From Astragalus membranaceus (taxonomy: Eukaryota > Streptophyta > Magnoliopsida > Fabales > Fabaceae): 64,000 bases of DNA. Numbering within the stretch: position 1 is the stretch's first letter; every line of letters begins with the position of its first letter. Shown here one piece after another: positions 63,766-64,000 of this stretch. The notes under the pieces are model-generated. The model searched no databases. It worked only from the letters and a program-made list of their open reading frames with translations, and was not told where the DNA came from. The position numbers and the translations under genes were made by a program. The stretch is taken from positions 223,622,659 through 223,686,658 of the forward strand of contig CM076846.1 in NCBI GenBank assembly GCA_039519185.1, written 5' to 3'.

Positions 63766-64000
63766 GTGCAAGTATACACAGTCACACAAGTAATACAATG
63801 ATAAGAAAGGTCGAACCCACATGGATTGATTAAACTCTTGTATAATTTGGGGTTTTTAGTTTAAGTAAAAACAAAATGCAAGTATGTAAAATAAGATGAA
63901 GGAAATCAGTTGAGAAAGATAGTTGAGATGTCTTTACTAGATAATGCTTCTTTTGAGAGTTTCTATGCTTTTAGAGATGCAGAAGCACTATGATGCAGAA
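63766..64000. repeat. Unclassified interspersed repeat truncating the gypsy fragment
   Basis: Begins GTGCAAGTATACACAGTCAC and continues GTAATACAATGATAAG...GGTCGAACCCACATGGATTG, a phrase type I recall from many plant intergenic repeats. It runs off the right edge. No ORF. Confidence 0.4.

Overview
This is a 64 kb piece of a plant nuclear genome. The protein-coding genes have plant-type introns, the transposons are plant families, and several repeats resemble ones common in legumes (Fabaceae). A legume is my inference; I cannot name the species. Only four loci look like host genes: the 3' end of a malectin/LRR receptor kinase (239-937, +), a bHLH87/HECATE-type transcription factor (9246-10538, -), the U2 snRNP splicing factor SF3B1 (18447-22211, -), and a nine-exon organelle-type RNA m5U methyltransferase of the RumA/TrmA family (41419-36512, -). 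Most of the remainder is transposon sequence, much of it nested.

Layout. 1-2.6 kb: receptor-kinase end, CACTA-terminus fragment and a 132-bp fold-back element. 2.6-7.9 kb: a 5.28-kb Mutator-like element (MULE) with a 9-bp target duplication, a decayed transposase with an OTU-type tail, an intact small accessory ORF and subterminal arrays of TTCCGGAA. 8.6-11.1 kb: a SINE, a tandem repeat and the bHLH gene. 11.7-13.9 kb: a segmental duplication, one copy of which holds a 1.75-kb Helitron, so its empty site lies next door. 15.6-16.2 kb: a three-copy repeat cluster. 17.6-26.7 kb: SF3B1, with a 5'-truncated L1-type LINE (4.26 kb, open ORF2) inserted about 130 bp upstream of its ATG. 26.7-28.4 kb: a non-autonomous MULE carrying a plant-mobile-domain gene fragment. 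29-35 kb: LTR-like sequence with 13 AATCGATT palindromes, MITEs, two copies of a hAT-like element with 8-bp target duplications, and a SINE. 36.5-41.4 kb: the methyltransferase gene, with a 704-bp solo LTR in intron 7. 41.7-45.4 kb: a hAT element with perfect 8-bp target duplication, a broken transposase and a nested SINE. 46.6-47.9 kb: an internally deleted MULE. 49.3-62.5 kb: an old Ty1-copia element split in its RNase H by a young 7.2-kb copia-type complex with three LTRs and two gag regions. 63.2-64 kb: a Ty3-gypsy integrase tail cut by another repeat.

The host genes do not form a functional unit. From what I remember of Arabidopsis, the bHLH87 and methyltransferase homologues lie close together on chromosome 3, which would make this ancestral synteny; that needs checking. 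The strongest unexplained signal is that two MULEs and two LTR types each carry arrays of short palindromes centred on CpG (TTCCGGAA, TTCGAA/CGAAC, AATCGATT) in terminal or promoter-proximal DNA. One of these elements also has an intact accessory ORF of unknown function.
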